64,000 nt of DNA from an uncultured Eubacterium sp. (lineage in GTDB: Bacteria; Bacillota; Clostridia; Lachnospirales; Lachnospiraceae). The position numbers and the translations under genes were made by a program. Below the pieces are notes generated by a model that saw nothing but the letters and a program-made list of their open reading frames with translations, had not been told where the DNA came from and ran no database searches. Every line of letters starts with the position of its first letter. Positions within the stretch are counted from its first letter, which is position 1. This document shows positions 25,176 through 33,348 of this stretch, one piece after another. The stretch covers positions 7,508-71,507 of the forward strand of contig CAKRDZ010000018.1 of NCBI GenBank assembly GCA_934316845.1, given 5' to 3'.

Positions 25176-26210
25176 ATGGACAAAATGATTGGAAAGCGGA
25201 GCGTGCAGTTTGAAGTGCCGCCGTGCATTATCGGAGCCGCTTCCGTAGCCGGCGAAAAAGAGGGAGCCGGAAAATTTGGGAAATATTTTGATGTCGTGGA
25301 AGAAGATCCGCTTTTTGGCGGGAAAACCTGGGAAGAGGCGGAAAGCAAGATGCAGCATATGGCAGCGGATATTGCGATCCGCAATGCGGGACTCGAATCG
25401 GAGGACATCCGTTATATCGTGGCAGGGGATCTGCTTGGGCAGCTGATCGCGACGTCGTTTGGAATTATGAACCTCAATATACCGATGTTTGGCGTTTATG
25501 GTGCTTGTTCTACAATGGGAGAATCCATGGCGATCGGTTCGATGCTTGTGGAGGGAGGTTTTGCAGAGTACATTGTTGCCATGACTTCCAGTCATTTTGC
25601 CAGCGCAGAAAAACAGTTCCGTTTCCCCCTTGCGTATGGCAACCAGCGTCCGTATTCAGCGACGTGGACGGTGACGGGAAGCGGCGCCGTTGTGATCGGA
25701 CGGGGAGATGGAAAATGGAAACGGAAAGAGACCGATTACGTGTGCATCCGCGGCATTACGACCGGTGTGATCACAGATTACGGGATTAAGGACAGCATGA
25801 ATATGGGCGCCTGTATGGCTCCGGCAGCTTGTGACTGCGTTTTGAACAATTTCAAGGACTTTGGGGTAGAGCCGGACTATTATGACAAGATCATTACAGG
25901 GGATCTTGGAACGATTGGACAACGCATTTTAAAGGACATGCTGCTTGGATACGGGTACGATATCAGCAAGCAGCATATGGATTGTGGGACGGAAATCTAT
26001 TATAACGAAGAACAGGACACGCATGCAGGCGGAAGCGGCTGTGGCTGCAGTGCGATCACTCTGACCGGATACATTTTGAAAAAAATGCGGAAACATGCGT
26101 GGCGGCGAGTGTTATTTGTGCCGACGGGAGCACTTTTATCGACCGTTAGTTTTAATGAAGGAAATTCGGTGCCGGGAATCGCGCATGGTGTCATGCTGGA
26201 ATGTGTGTGA
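25176..26210 (+). CDS. spoVAD: Stage V sporulation protein AD
   Basis: A 344-residue thiolase-fold protein of the SpoVAD family, needed for uptake of dipicolinic acid into the forespore and its release at germination. Recognisable stretches are IGKRSVQFEVPPCIIGAASV, DPLFGGKTWEEAESKM, FGVYGACSTMGESMAIGS, KQFRFPLAYGNQRP and YGIKDSMNMGACMAPAA. The start at 25176 has GGAGG 4 bp ahead. In most spore formers the order is spoVAC-AD-AE; here no spoVAC precedes it, since the upstream gene is secDF. spoVAE follows after 14 bp. Its presence is strong evidence that the organism can or once could sporulate. Confidence 0.95.
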   Translation: MDKMIGKRSVQFEVPPCIIGAASVAGEKEGAGKFGKYFDVVEEDPLFGGKTWEEAESKMQHMAADIAIRNAGLESEDIRYIVAGDLLGQLIATSFGIMNLNIPMFGVYGACSTMGESMAIGSMLVEGGFAEYIVAMTSSHFASAEKQFRFPLAYGNQRPYSATWTVTGSGAVVIGRGDGKWKRKETDYVCIRGITTGVITDYGIKDSMNMGACMAPAACDCVLNNFKDFGVEPDYYDKIITGDLGTIGQRILKDMLLGYGYDISKQHMDCGTEIYYNEEQDTHAGGSGCGCSAITLTGYILKKMRKHAWRRVLFVPTGALLSTVSFNEGNSVPGIAHGVMLECV

Positions 26211-26224
26211 AAGGAGAAGATGAG

Positions 26225-26581
26225 ATGGAATATATGATTTCTTTTTTGATCGGAGGAGCAATCTGCGCAGTCGTGCAGTTGTTTATGGACAATACGAAAC
26301 TGCTTCCCGGAAGGATCATGGTGATTTTGGTGTGCTTAGGAGCGGTATTAAGTGCGCTGCATCTGTATGAGCCGTTTGCCAACTGGGCTAAAGCCGGTGC
26401 GACGGTGCCATTGATCGGATTTGGGCACCTATTGTTTGAAGGGGTAAAAGAAGCTGTAGATAAGCGTGGCTTTATCGGTATCTTTTACGGCGGCATGGAA
26501 CGGGCGGCAGTCGGCATTTCGGGGGCGCTTGTCATCAGTTTTCTGGCTTCGCTGGTATTTAAGCCAAAGATGAAAGGATAA
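26225..26581 (+). CDS. spoVAE: Stage V sporulation protein AE (SpoVAEB type)
   Basis: A 118-residue membrane protein with about four hydrophobic segments, matching the SpoVAE/SpoVAEB family: FLIGGAICAVVQLFMDNTKL at the N-terminus, then GFGHLLFEGVKEAVDKRGFI and FYGGMERAAVGISGALVISF. It works with SpoVAC and SpoVAD in the dipicolinate channel of the spore inner membrane. Start 26225 is chosen because AAGGAG lies about 8 bp upstream; the longer frame from 26201 overlaps the spoVAD end. It forms a two-gene unit with spoVAD. Confidence 0.93.
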   Translation: MEYMISFLIGGAICAVVQLFMDNTKLLPGRIMVILVCLGAVLSALHLYEPFANWAKAGATVPLIGFGHLLFEGVKEAVDKRGFIGIFYGGMERAAVGISGALVISFLASLVFKPKMKG

Positions 26582-26593
26582 CGGATTAAATCG

Positions 26594-26622
26594 TTGCGAA
26601 ATATGAAAAAACAAAGTATAAT
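26594..26622 (+). promoter_or_regulatory. Promoter of the AI-2E family gene
   Basis: TTGCGA, 17-bp spacer, TATAAT, 13 bp after the spoVAE stop. Confidence 0.75.
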
Positions 26623-26623
26623 G

Positions 26624-26650
26624 AGGTTAGTGACATAGACTAACCTTTTT
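26624..26650 (+). terminator. Hairpin with T-run overlapping the promoter start region
   Basis: Perfect 8-bp stem AGGTTAGT / ACTAACCT with a 7-base loop and trailing T residues. It is probably the terminator of spoVAD-AE. It starts two bases after the -10 of the next promoter, so the new transcript would begin inside the left arm. Confidence 0.7.
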
Positions 26651-26680
26651 ATATGGAAATAATTGGAATGGAGGTCTCTT

Positions 26681-27880
26681 ATGAAAAAACTGGAAAATAA
26701 ATACTTTTATGCCGGGATCACGGCATTTTGCGTCTTGATGGCAGTTTTGATCTGTGGGTTTATCTTTTCAAATTTTGACACCGTGTCTGCGGCGTTTGGA
26801 AAATTGAATTCGGCGCTGATGCCCATTTATATCGGGTTGGTCATCGCGTACCTGTTAAGTCCGATGGTCAATGGCATGGAACGGGTTATCTTTATCCCGC
26901 TGTTTCGAAAGATCAATAAGACCGATAAGAGGGTCAGAGGTTTCGCCAGAGGAATCTCAATCGTACTTGTACTGGTGCTTGCCATCGCCGTACTCTTCTG
27001 GCTGACGATGCTCGTTGTGCCGGAAGTAGTTGACAGTATTACCAATCTTGCGAATAACCTTCCGGAATATTACCGCAACACGATCCAGGTGGCAAATGAC
27101 ATCGGGAAAAAACATCCGGAAGTGGCACAGTATATGAAAGAGAGTACCGATACCGTGTATACGCAGGTTCGGAACTGGGTACAGAATGATCTTTTGCCGG
27201 CAAGCACGGAAATCCTCGGTACAGTGTCCGATGGACTGCTCAGTGCGCTTGGTATGCTTTTGAATGTTATCATCGGAATCATCGTATCCATTTATCTGAT
27301 GGCAGGCAAAGAACGGTTCTGTGCTCAGGCAAAGCGCCTTTTGTACACAATTTTTTCGGAGAAACGTGCCAATCGGATCTTATCCTTTGGAAAAGATATC
27401 AACTGGTCCTTTGCAAAATTTTTCAGCGGCAAGATCATTGACTCTGTCATTGTGGCGATCATTACTTTTATTGCTCTCAGTATCGCCAATGTCCCTTATA
27501 CGGCATTGATCAGTGTGCTTGTGGGGGTTACCAATATCATTCCGTTTTTCGGACCGTACATCGGGGCGATTCCAAGTGCACTGCTTGTCTTTCTGGCCTC
27601 GCCTTTTAAGGGAGTGATCTTTCTTGTACTTATCATTATCATTCAGCAGGTGGACGGCAATATCATCGGTCCCAAGATCATCGGAGAATCGGTCGGACTG
27701 GAAAGCTTCTGGATCCTGTTTTCCATCCTGGTATTTGGTGCCTTGTTTGGACTGCTTGGTATGATCTGCGCGGTTCCGATCTTCTCTGTTTTGTACAAAA
27801 CGGTAAAGAGATGGAGCCATCGCAGACTGGAAAAGAAGGGACTTCCGGCGGAAACCAATTCGTATTATCGTAAATTTTAA
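26681..27880 (+). CDS. AI-2E family transporter (PerM/YdgG-like)
   Basis: A 399-residue membrane protein with about eight hydrophobic segments and the family's central amphipathic region (residues about 130-200). Signatures are IGLVIAYLLSPMVNGMER near the N-terminus, and VGVTNIIPFFGPYIGAIPSALL followed by QQVDGNIIGPKIIGESVGL in the C-terminal half. Family members have been linked to AI-2 export, Na+/H+ exchange or other small-molecule export, so substrate is undefined. Start 26681 follows GGAGG. A second family member lies at 49380-50510. It has its own promoter. Confidence 0.93.
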   Translation: MKKLENKYFYAGITAFCVLMAVLICGFIFSNFDTVSAAFGKLNSALMPIYIGLVIAYLLSPMVNGMERVIFIPLFRKINKTDKRVRGFARGISIVLVLVLAIAVLFWLTMLVVPEVVDSITNLANNLPEYYRNTIQVANDIGKKHPEVAQYMKESTDTVYTQVRNWVQNDLLPASTEILGTVSDGLLSALGMLLNVIIGIIVSIYLMAGKERFCAQAKRLLYTIFSEKRANRILSFGKDINWSFAKFFSGKIIDSVIVAIITFIALSIANVPYTALISVLVGVTNIIPFFGPYIGAIPSALLVFLASPFKGVIFLVLIIIIQQVDGNIIGPKIIGESVGLESFWILFSILVFGALFGLLGMICAVPIFSVLYKTVKRWSHRRLEKKGLPAETNSYYRKF

Positions 27881-27967
27881 TTGCGAAAACTGATACATAA
27901 TGATAAAAACGACGTAAATACGTAAGGTATAAATAAAGTGTTATAATAATCATAACACAATAATAAA

Positions 27968-27996
27968 TTGTAAATACATAGAAAAGATGTTATACT
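27968..27996 (+). promoter_or_regulatory. Promoter of the first CE4-type surface gene
   Basis: TTGTAA, 17-bp spacer, TATACT. The resulting leader (about 28003-28068) contains a short hairpin AAGCCCC/GGGTGCTT near 28014-28038. Another TATAAT is present near 27942 without a clear -35. Confidence 0.65.
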
Positions 27997-28068
27997 TCTT
28001 GTATCAGAAACGATAAGCCCCTGGAACGCTGGGTGCTTGTCAGAGTAAAATATAAGGAGGATAATGTT

Positions 28069-29859
28069 TTGGGAAAGAAAACAGCAAAAATGTTAGGTCT
28101 GGTTCTCGCCGGATCGATGGTGATCAGCATGATATCACCAGCAGATGCTGCATCTAAGATGAGGATCAGCAAGAAAAAGGTTACGATTGCAAAGGGTGAA
28201 AAGGTCACTCTAAAAGTGAAGAAAGCAACGAAGAAAGTGAAATGGTCTGTTACCAAAGGAAAGAAAGTTGTTACATTATCAAAGAAGAAAAAAACAAGTG
28301 TTGTTGTTACCGGAAAGAAAGCCGGTAAAGCCGTTGTAACAGCGAAAGCAGGTAAGAAAAAGGCAACCTGCAGGATTACGGTAACAGCAGCTAAGAAGAA
28401 TCAGGCAATCCAGGCACCGGAGGCAACGACAACAGTTACTGCTGCACCGGCAAGCCAGACTCCGGCAGCGACTGCAAAGGCAAGTGCAGCGCCGACAGCC
28501 AGTGTGGCACCGACAGCAACGGCAGCACCAACGGCGACCGTGGCACCGACAGCAACGGCAGAACCGACAGCAACGGCAGCACCGACAGCAACGGCAGCAC
28601 CAACAGCGACGGCAGCACCAACAGCAACCGTAGCGCCAACAGCGACGGCAGCACCGACAAAGGAACCTGTAAAAGGGGATCCGGTTGAAAATGTTGTGGT
28701 TGATATGAGCAAGATTGCAGAAAAGACATTCTCTGCTTCACCGGCAAAAATTGATTTGAGCGGTGTGCTTGATGACCGTTTTGACCTCTCTTACTTCGAT
28801 GAATTAAAGATTGGTTACACGATGGAAATCAACGAAGCAGAAGACATTGCTACCATTACCGGCGGTAAATTCGCTGTGGCAGCCACAGAAGACGATTTAA
28901 ACGGATATAATGATGGTGTTGCATTTACCTACAATATGACAGCAGACGGTACAACATCATCCATTGATCTTTCCGATGATAAAGTAAGCGGTCAGGCATT
29001 TGGTATCAACATTCAGCCAATGGATTCAAACCAGAGTTACGGATGGCCGGCTGCCCTGAAATCCATTACAATTACAAGCCTTGAATTTGTTGCCAAGGAA
29101 GGTGCCTGCTATCCGGGAGACGGAGAGGCAAAACCTACACCAAAACCAACAACAGCTCCGGAATTTGAATCTTCCGAATTCCGTTACGATGGATTGGATC
29201 AGGCATGGATCGATGCGAACATTGACCCATCCAAACCGGTTGTTGCGATGTCATTTGATGACGGTCCGGGAGGCTACAATGGTTTCGTAGATTATGGTAT
29301 GCAGATTCAGAAGGCTCTTACAGAGGCTGGCGCACACGCAACATTCTTCTATATCGGGCAACATATTGAGCATGACGAAGACTCCAGAAATGAAGTAATT
29401 GCTGCCAAAAAAGCCGGATTTGAAGTGGCAAACCATTCTTATGATTCAGACGGTCTGAACGGAAAAGATGCCGATGTGGTCAAAGAAAAGATTGCCAAGA
29501 CAGATGCATTGCTGAAAGAACTGACCGGATATGAGCACTTCCTGTTCCGTGCACCAAACGTAGCATACAGCCAGACGATGTTTGCTGTGATTGAAAAACC
29601 ATTTATTGATGTATCGGTTTGGAGTAACGATTATCAATCTGCTGTAGATAAAGACAAGATCGTTGAAAATGTTACGAAGGATCTGAAAGATGGTGCGATC
29701 ATTAACATGCACTCGGTTCATGAAAAGACCGCTCAGGCAGTACCGGAAATTTTACAATACTGCAAAGAGAATGGCATCCAGGTTGTCAGTGTCTCTGAAT
29801 TGTTCGCGATCAAAGGCAAAAAACTGATGACAGGTGTGAAATATTTTAACGCAAATTAA
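28069..29859 (+). CDS. Secreted Big2-like / CE4 polysaccharide deacetylase-like surface protein
   Basis: A 596-residue secreted protein. A TTG at 28069 is the likely start because AGGAGG lies 8 bp ahead and a signal peptide (KMLGLVLAGSMVISMISPADA) follows. Next come a very Lys-rich Big2-like beta domain (about 25-110), an Ala/Pro/Thr linker of repeated APTAT units (about 125-205), and a possible carbohydrate-binding beta domain (about 210-350). The C-terminus is a NodB-type CE4 domain. Its motifs are SFDDGP with Asp397/398, NHSYDS with His456, FRAPN with Arg494 and NMHS with His548. The second metal His of the usual HxxxH is Ser460, so deacetylase activity is uncertain. It is a close paralogue of the next gene. 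Confidence 0.88.
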   Translation: MGKKTAKMLGLVLAGSMVISMISPADAASKMRISKKKVTIAKGEKVTLKVKKATKKVKWSVTKGKKVVTLSKKKKTSVVVTGKKAGKAVVTAKAGKKKATCRITVTAAKKNQAIQAPEATTTVTAAPASQTPAATAKASAAPTASVAPTATAAPTATVAPTATAEPTATAAPTATAAPTATAAPTATVAPTATAAPTKEPVKGDPVENVVVDMSKIAEKTFSASPAKIDLSGVLDDRFDLSYFDELKIGYTMEINEAEDIATITGGKFAVAATEDDLNGYNDGVAFTYNMTADGTTSSIDLSDDKVSGQAFGINIQPMDSNQSYGWPAALKSITITSLEFVAKEGACYPGDGEAKPTPKPTTAPEFESSEFRYDGLDQAWIDANIDPSKPVVAMSFDDGPGGYNGFVDYGMQIQKALTEAGAHATFFYIGQHIEHDEDSRNEVIAAKKAGFEVANHSYDSDGLNGKDADVVKEKIAKTDALLKELTGYEHFLFRAPNVAYSQTMFAVIEKPFIDVSVWSNDYQSAVDKDKIVENVTKDLKDGAIINMHSVHEKTAQAVPEILQYCKENGIQVVSVSELFAIKGKKLMTGVKYFNAN

Positions 29860-30000
29860 TTCCTGCTGTGCAGGGAAAAAGATGATCGAAGAAAGACATC
29901 TTGTATAAAAGGTCACAGATCCGCAGGAAGGCTGTTTTGTAAAGGAATGGCATCCGGCGGATCTATGGCTTTTCTGATATCAAACCGGCACAATAATAAA

Positions 30001-30029
30001 TTGCTATTTTATATAAAATATGGTACAAT
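30001..30029 (+). promoter_or_regulatory. Promoter of the second CE4-type surface gene
   Basis: TTGCTA, 17-bp spacer, TACAAT. The gap before it (29860-30000) also holds an AGATCCGC/GCGGATCT hairpin (29917-29964) that may end the upstream transcript, though it lacks a good T-run. Confidence 0.7.
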
Positions 30030-30089
30030 TATTATAATGTGGATGGCAGTTGTGTCTTGAATTGCCAAATAAAAAAGGAGGACATTATT

Positions 30090-31268
30090 TTGAAAAAGGA
30101 AACAGCAAAATTGTTAGGTCTGGCTCTTGCAGGATCCATGCTGGTAAGTATGGCAGCACCGGGAGCAGACGCAGCAACTAAGATGACAATCAGTAAGAAA
30201 AAAATTACCATCGCTGCAGGGGAAAAAGCAACGATAAAGGTAAAGAAGACCAAAAAGAAAGTAAAATGGTGTGTAACTTCAGGAAAGAAAGTTGTAAAAC
30301 TGACAAAGAAGAAAAAAACAAGTGTGGTAGTGGTGGCAAAGAAAACCGGAAAAGCAGTTGTTGCAGCAAAACTGGGAAAGAAAATGGTAACTTGTAAAGT
30401 AACGGTTACAGCAGCAAAGAAAGAAGCGGAAGCAACTTTGGCACCGGAAACAACGGCAGCGCCAACACAGGTTCCGGCAACTACCGTACCGACCGTTGTG
30501 CCGACAGCAAGTGCAGCGCCGACGGCAACCGTTGCTCCGACTTCAACACCGACGGCTACTCCGTCAGCCGTACCGCAAGAAACTGCTACACCGGAGCCAA
30601 CGAAAGATCCGACACAGTATGAAGGTCTTGATACAAGCTGGATCGATCCTGCGAAACCAATGGTAGCATTTACGTTTGATGACGGTCCGGTTGGTCTGAA
30701 AGAGACAGCAACAACCAGTATGCAGATTCAGGATGCCCTGGCAGAAGCAGGTGCGCATGCAACATTTTTCTACATCGGTTCCCGTATTGATGACGCCGGT
30801 AGAAAAGAGGTTGAAAGTGCTCTGACCAGAGGATTTGAAATCGGTAATCATTCTTACGGATGGAAGAGTTTGGCTAACATGGATCCCGATGAAATTGCTG
30901 AATCCGTAGATAATACCAATGCTGTCTTGACCGAGATTTCCGGTTATAAAAATATTTTATTCCGCGCTCCCAATCTTGACATCAGCGAGGACATGAAGGC
31001 GACGATCAAGGCGCCATTCATAAACTGCAGCATAGATAGTAAAGACTGGGACAAGGCGACGACAGAACAGATCATTAAAAATGTGGAAGCTGCGGAAGAC
31101 GGAGATATCGTATTGATGCATGCTACAGAGAAAAATACCGTAGAGGCACTTCCGACTCTCCTGCAGTATTTTAAGGAAAAGGGATACCAGATCGTTTCTG
31201 TATCCGAACTCTTTGCTGTAAAAGGCATAAAACTGGAAGCAGGAAAAGCATACAGTTCTGCCAAATAA
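30090..31268 (+). CDS. Secreted Big2-like / CE4 polysaccharide deacetylase-like protein, short paralogue
   Basis: A 392-residue paralogue of the preceding gene without its middle beta domain. The start is again TTG, with AGGAGG 8 bp upstream and the near-identical opening KKETAKLLGLALAGSM. A Lys-rich Big2-like domain (about 25-110) and an Ala/Pro/Thr linker (about 115-170) lead to a CE4 domain. Motifs are FTFDDGP with Asp197/198, NHSYGW with His254, and FRAPN. As in its neighbour the second His of the metal site is missing (Trp258 at that place). Possible roles are modification or binding of peptidoglycan or another surface glycan. It ends at a strong terminator. Confidence 0.88.
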   Translation: MKKETAKLLGLALAGSMLVSMAAPGADAATKMTISKKKITIAAGEKATIKVKKTKKKVKWCVTSGKKVVKLTKKKKTSVVVVAKKTGKAVVAAKLGKKMVTCKVTVTAAKKEAEATLAPETTAAPTQVPATTVPTVVPTASAAPTATVAPTSTPTATPSAVPQETATPEPTKDPTQYEGLDTSWIDPAKPMVAFTFDDGPVGLKETATTSMQIQDALAEAGAHATFFYIGSRIDDAGRKEVESALTRGFEIGNHSYGWKSLANMDPDEIAESVDNTNAVLTEISGYKNILFRAPNLDISEDMKATIKAPFINCSIDSKDWDKATTEQIIKNVEAAEDGDIVLMHATEKNTVEALPTLLQYFKEKGYQIVSVSELFAVKGIKLEAGKAYSSAK

Positions 31269-31301
31269 TGTAAATAACATACAGAAATTCTATTAGCCGG
31301 A

Positions 31302-31330
31302 AGAGACATTGGAAAACGATGTCTCTTTTT
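31302..31330 (+). terminator. Terminator of the second CE4-type gene
   Basis: Perfect 8-bp stem AGAGACAT / ATGTCTCT followed by five T residues. Confidence 0.85.
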
Positions 31331-31385
31331 GGCTGTGATGATGCGGAGAAGAAAGATAAAAAACGAATATTTCTTACAGCAGGTA

Positions 31386-31414
31386 TTGACTTTTGAAAAT
31401 GAACGTGAGACAAT
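31386..31414 (+). promoter_or_regulatory. Promoter of the Big2-GDPD gene
   Basis: TTGACT, 17-bp spacer, GACAAT, about 85 bp ahead of the start codon. Confidence 0.5.
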
Positions 31415-31499
31415 AAATACCGTGTGCTTTGACACGAAAATGTAACAGATCGCAGTTATAGTAAGAATATAGGAAATTATGTGCAGGAGATGGATTAGG

Positions 31500-33116
31500 A
31501 TGAAAGTTAGGATGTATAGAGCCCTTATAATGGTACTGGCGGTGACAGGGATCGTGTGTCTGATGTCGGCGCAGCCTGTTGATGCGAAAAAAACGAAGGA
31601 AAAGAAAATAAAGACAATTACGATTCAGAATGCGGGAAAGAGTTTGTTGATCAATAAAAAAGAGAAATTTCAGTTAAAGGCAAAAGTGAAGCCGAAGTCA
31701 TTAAAGAAAAAAGTGATCTGGAAATCATCCAATAAAAAGATTGTGACAGTATCGAAAAAGGGACTGATCCGGGGGAAAAGCTACGGGAAAGCCAATATAT
31801 GGCTGAAGGCAAAAGACGGTTCTAAGAAAAAGGCAAAGATTCAGGTGACAGTCGGCCGTAAGGTAACAACGGTCGGATTTACCGTGAAAACCCAGGAAGT
31901 GGAAGTGGGGCAGAAATTAAAACTTGAACCGGTCGTTCTTCCGCAAAATGCGACAGATAAAAAACTTACGTATGAGTCTTCGAATCCTGCTGTGGTATCG
32001 GTTTCCTCACAGGGAATCGTAGCGGCAAAGGCAAAGGGAGAAGCGGTTATCACGGCGAAGAGCCAGGACGGCACACAGAAGACCGGAAGTTTTGTTATTC
32101 AGACGAAGATTTCAACGAAAAATATAACAATAAATGGTGGCGCAACCGGTAAACGATTGGAAAAAGGAAAGACGTTTGGTGTGTCTGCCAGTGTGCAGCC
32201 GGCCAATGCATCCAATAAAGCACTGCGGTATACCAGCACAAATCCGTCCGTTGCAGTAGTGTCTGCCGGCGGAGTGGTGACCGGAGTGGCAGAAGGAAAT
32301 GCGACGATCCGGGTGGATGCGGTGGATGGCCACTCGACGGCAAGTATAAATGTGGAGGTGTTCCGTATGGAAGTTTCAAAACAAAAACTGATCGCTCATC
32401 GCGGGTTTTCGTCCGAGGCACCGGAAAATTCGATTCCGGCATTCGAGAAGGCAGTTGAAAACCATTTCTTCGGAGTGGAATGTGATATATGGAAAACATT
32501 GGATGGAGAATTCATGGTTTCTCATGACGCCAGTCTTAAACGGATGTTTGGCTATCCATTGGACATTGCGTCTCTGACGGCACAGCAGATCAAAAAATAT
32601 TATATGATCAACGGCGCGAATATTGGTTCTTATGAAAAACTGACAATGCCGACACTTACCGAATATCTGCAGGTAATGAAGAAAGACAAAGAGGTTCATC
32701 CGTTTATTGAAATAAAAGAAATGCTCAAGGAAGAGGATTTGAAAAAGATTGTAAAACTGGTAAAGGATCAGGGACTTCTCAAACGGACCTATTTTATCAG
32801 TATGTATCAAAGCAATCTGTTGACATTACAGACAATTGCCGGAGTGGAGTCTTCGCAGCTTCAATATGTATATGGAGCGGAAGAGTCAAACAAAAGTACA
32901 CCGGTCAGCTCGGAGATTCTCAGCTGGTGTATTAACAATCAGATCGACCTCGACAGCCGCCTGTCGCTTGTGACGGCATCCGATGTATATCGATTGCAGA
33001 TGGCAGGAAGGAAAGTTAATGTATGGACGGTGAATACCCTCGAAAAAGCGTATGAGCTGGATAACAATTACCATGTTGACATGATCACTACGGAATATCT
33101 GTTAAATTCGCAGTAA
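31500..33116 (+). CDS. Secreted Big2-domain glycerophosphodiester phosphodiesterase
   Basis: A 538-residue secreted protein. A signal peptide (YRALIMVLAVTGIVCLMSA) is followed by three Big2-type Ig-like domains, each with the SSNxxxVxVS.xGxxxGxxxGxAxI pattern (about residues 30-115, 120-200 and 205-290). The C-terminal 245 residues are a GDPD TIM-barrel: LIAHRGFSSEAPENSIPAF, then FGVECDIWKTLDGEFMVSHD, with the catalytic His pair and metal-binding Glu/Asp kept, and ending in VNVWTVNTLEKAYEL. It should cleave glycerophosphodiesters, perhaps released teichoic acid or host phospholipid headgroups, outside the cell. An alternative start at 31479 with AGGAAATT upstream would add seven residues. Confidence 0.92.
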   Translation: MKVRMYRALIMVLAVTGIVCLMSAQPVDAKKTKEKKIKTITIQNAGKSLLINKKEKFQLKAKVKPKSLKKKVIWKSSNKKIVTVSKKGLIRGKSYGKANIWLKAKDGSKKKAKIQVTVGRKVTTVGFTVKTQEVEVGQKLKLEPVVLPQNATDKKLTYESSNPAVVSVSSQGIVAAKAKGEAVITAKSQDGTQKTGSFVIQTKISTKNITINGGATGKRLEKGKTFGVSASVQPANASNKALRYTSTNPSVAVVSAGGVVTGVAEGNATIRVDAVDGHSTASINVEVFRMEVSKQKLIAHRGFSSEAPENSIPAFEKAVENHFFGVECDIWKTLDGEFMVSHDASLKRMFGYPLDIASLTAQQIKKYYMINGANIGSYEKLTMPTLTEYLQVMKKDKEVHPFIEIKEMLKEEDLKKIVKLVKDQGLLKRTYFISMYQSNLLTLQTIAGVESSQLQYVYGAEESNKSTPVSSEILSWCINNQIDLDSRLSLVTASDVYRLQMAGRKVNVWTVNTLEKAYELDNNYHVDMITTEYLLNSQ

Positions 33117-33133
33117 AGATAATAAAAAAATTT

Positions 33134-33177
33134 AGACCCGTTTTCCTTTAAAAATGAAGGGAAGGCGGGTCTGTTTT
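33134..33177 (+). terminator. Terminator of the Big2-GDPD gene
   Basis: AGACCCG/CGGGTCT with an inner TTCCTT/AAGGGAA stem, followed by a T-run. Confidence 0.88.
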
Positions 33178-33219
33178 CGTATTTGGGATAAAGTGTCCGA
33201 TAGCCGCCCGCCGCCCCTC

Positions 33220-33248
33220 TTGCATTTTCTTAGTATGCCATATATAAT
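33220..33248 (+). promoter_or_regulatory. Promoter of the large BspA-like surface gene
   Basis: TTGCAT, 17-bp spacer, TATAAT, giving a leader of about 95 bases. Confidence 0.78.
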
Positions 33249-33348
33249 CTAAATCAATCTCATATTCTAAGAATTCGAGGGGAAAGAAGAAACATCATTT
33301 CTGGATCCGGATGATTGGTTCAAAACTAAAATGCAAAGGGAGGATTCT

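Noticed and set aside
28003..28068. c-di-GMP or other known riboswitch ahead of the CE4-type gene
   Set aside because: Only a short AAGCCCC/GGGTGCTT hairpin is visible; none of the conserved c-di-GMP aptamer sequence is present.
28401..28747. Minus-strand frames opposite the CE4 protein's Ala/Pro/Thr linker
   Set aside because: Low-complexity antisense of the APTAT repeats; no ribosome site and no homology pattern.
29860..30000. Strong terminator between the two CE4-type genes
   Set aside because: The AGATCCGC/GCGGATCT stem is present but the T-run after it is poor and the loop is long, so I only mention it in the promoter entry.
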